Shown here: positions 63,513 through 64,000 of the stretch, in pieces
How positions within the stretch are numbered: the first letter of the stretch is position 1
Layout: each line of letters opens with the position of its first letter
DNA from: Companilactobacillus zhachilii
GTDB taxonomy: Bacteria; Bacillota; Bacilli; Lactobacillales; Lactobacillaceae
Length of the DNA stretch: 64,000 nt
Direction: 5' to 3'
Assembly (NCBI RefSeq): GCF_003606365.2
Contig: NZ_CP031933.2
Location: 248,001-312,000, forward strand
The notes under the pieces: generated by a model
What the model was told of the DNA's origin: nothing
Seen by the model: the letters and a program-made list of their open reading frames with translations, nothing else
Databases searched by the model: none
Translations under genes and position numbers: made by a program

Positions 63513-63691
63513 CCCTAATTATTAAAAGATTATTAAAAAGATTAAGAAATGTACAATTTGTCTTATGAGAGCATATTGAAATTTATGAGTTTTGAGTTTA
63601 TGTATTGTAAGCATTGTCATGACTGGCTTTAGCGGAGTACACAATTTACTGATATGATGAGTTTAAGGTAAATATATAAAATCGTAGATAT

Positions 63692-63730
63692 AAAAAAAGA
63701 ATATCAAGAATCTAAGATTCTTAATATTCT
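63692..63730 (-). terminator. Terminator on the minus strand after the structured element
   Basis: AGAATATTAAGAATC pairs with GATTCTTGATATTCT (one mismatch) and seven T's follow on the minus strand. It ends a transcript that comes from the right and runs through structured copy B. Confidence 0.8.
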
Positions 63731-63750
63731 GTGAGTGTGAATTTAATTTT

Positions 63751-63949
63751 GGACTTTCGCCTCCAGAAGCAAGAAAATTTTGATTACTATGGAGACCGAT
63801 TCGAGCCAAAGAGCGGTCTCGAATCTCGATTTTGAACCTCGCAAAAAGCGCGAGTTTCAAAACTCGTCTCGTGGTGTAGGCGCTAAAGCACCAACGCCAC
63901 CTTCACAGCAATCAAAATTTTCTTGCTCCTTCCGGCTAGTTTATTCTTT
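63751..63949 (-). repeat. Structured non-coding repeat with variable hairpin, copy B (large)
   Basis: On the minus strand it opens with AATAAACTAGCCGGAAGGAG and closes with TTTTCTTGCTTCTGGAGG, as copy A does. The outer arms GCAAGAAAATTTTGATT/AATCAAAATTTTCTTGC enclose three nested hairpins, including GGTGGCGTTGGTGC/GCGCCTACACCACG-like, GCGAG and GAGACCG arms. No ORF is found. It looks like a folded RNA. Confidence 0.7.
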
Positions 63950-64000
63950 ATTGGTAGGTGATAATGTTATTTGGGTCAACGTGGGCTTAAAACCGTGGTA

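Overview
The window comes from a low-GC Gram-positive lactic acid bacterium. The 16S rRNA, the AsnA T-box, the PyrR-type attenuators, the cre-like sites and the gene set all fit the family Lactobacillaceae. The 16S text looks most like the Companilactobacillus (former Lactobacillus alimentarius/farciminis) group, but that is a judgement from memory and not a database match.

Layout. 1-7.0 kb: type I restriction-modification locus (hsdR, cut by the window edge, then hsdM and hsdS), a tyrosine recombinase, and a second hsdS on the opposite strand. The two hsdS genes share a 112-bp inverted repeat (111/112 identical), so this is a shuffling specificity locus. 7.1-12.6 kb: asnA with a T-box leader, a large membrane protein, and a LysE exporter divergent from a MocR-type regulator. 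12.8-20.3 kb: a catabolic operon with a mannose-family PTS (IIB, IIC, IID, IIA), a GH13 glucosidase, a LacI regulator and a frame-broken GH31 glycosidase. 20.3-25.8 kb: an HNH-like protein that has lost its catalytic residues, then carAB behind two PyrR-type attenuators. 25.9-31.8 kb: sbcDC (sbcC frame-broken, with a LexA-like box upstream) and a C69 dipeptidase. 32-40.6 kb: aldo/keto reductase, tex, an MscS channel, small proteins, a GNAT enzyme, a cyclophilin, and a LysR regulator divergent from a YeiH-family protein. 40.6-46.2 kb: a complete rrn operon (16S-23S-5S) with three tandem promoters and no spacer tRNA. 46.2-50.5 kb: assorted enzymes. 50.9-57.3 kb: a PRD regulator (frame-broken), a fructose-family PTS (IIA, IIB, IIC) and a GH38 alpha-mannosidase. 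57.5-63.4 kb: oligopeptide transporter oppDFBCA on the minus strand. 63.4-64 kb: intergenic DNA with a large structured element.

How the parts fit. Two sugar operons each pair a PTS with intracellular glycosidases and a dedicated regulator, and cre-like sites suggest CcpA control. The two aldo/keto reductases share a MerR-type promoter layout with a 19-bp spacer, suggesting a common aldehyde or stress regulator encoded elsewhere.

Caution. Five frame breaks (mocR 3' end, GH31 twice, sbcC, PRD regulator) are each repaired by adding one base. Four fall in an A/T run; the exact place of the fifth is unclear. The repaired lengths all become divisible by three. This looks more like a systematic homopolymer undercall than true decay, but the sequence alone cannot decide.
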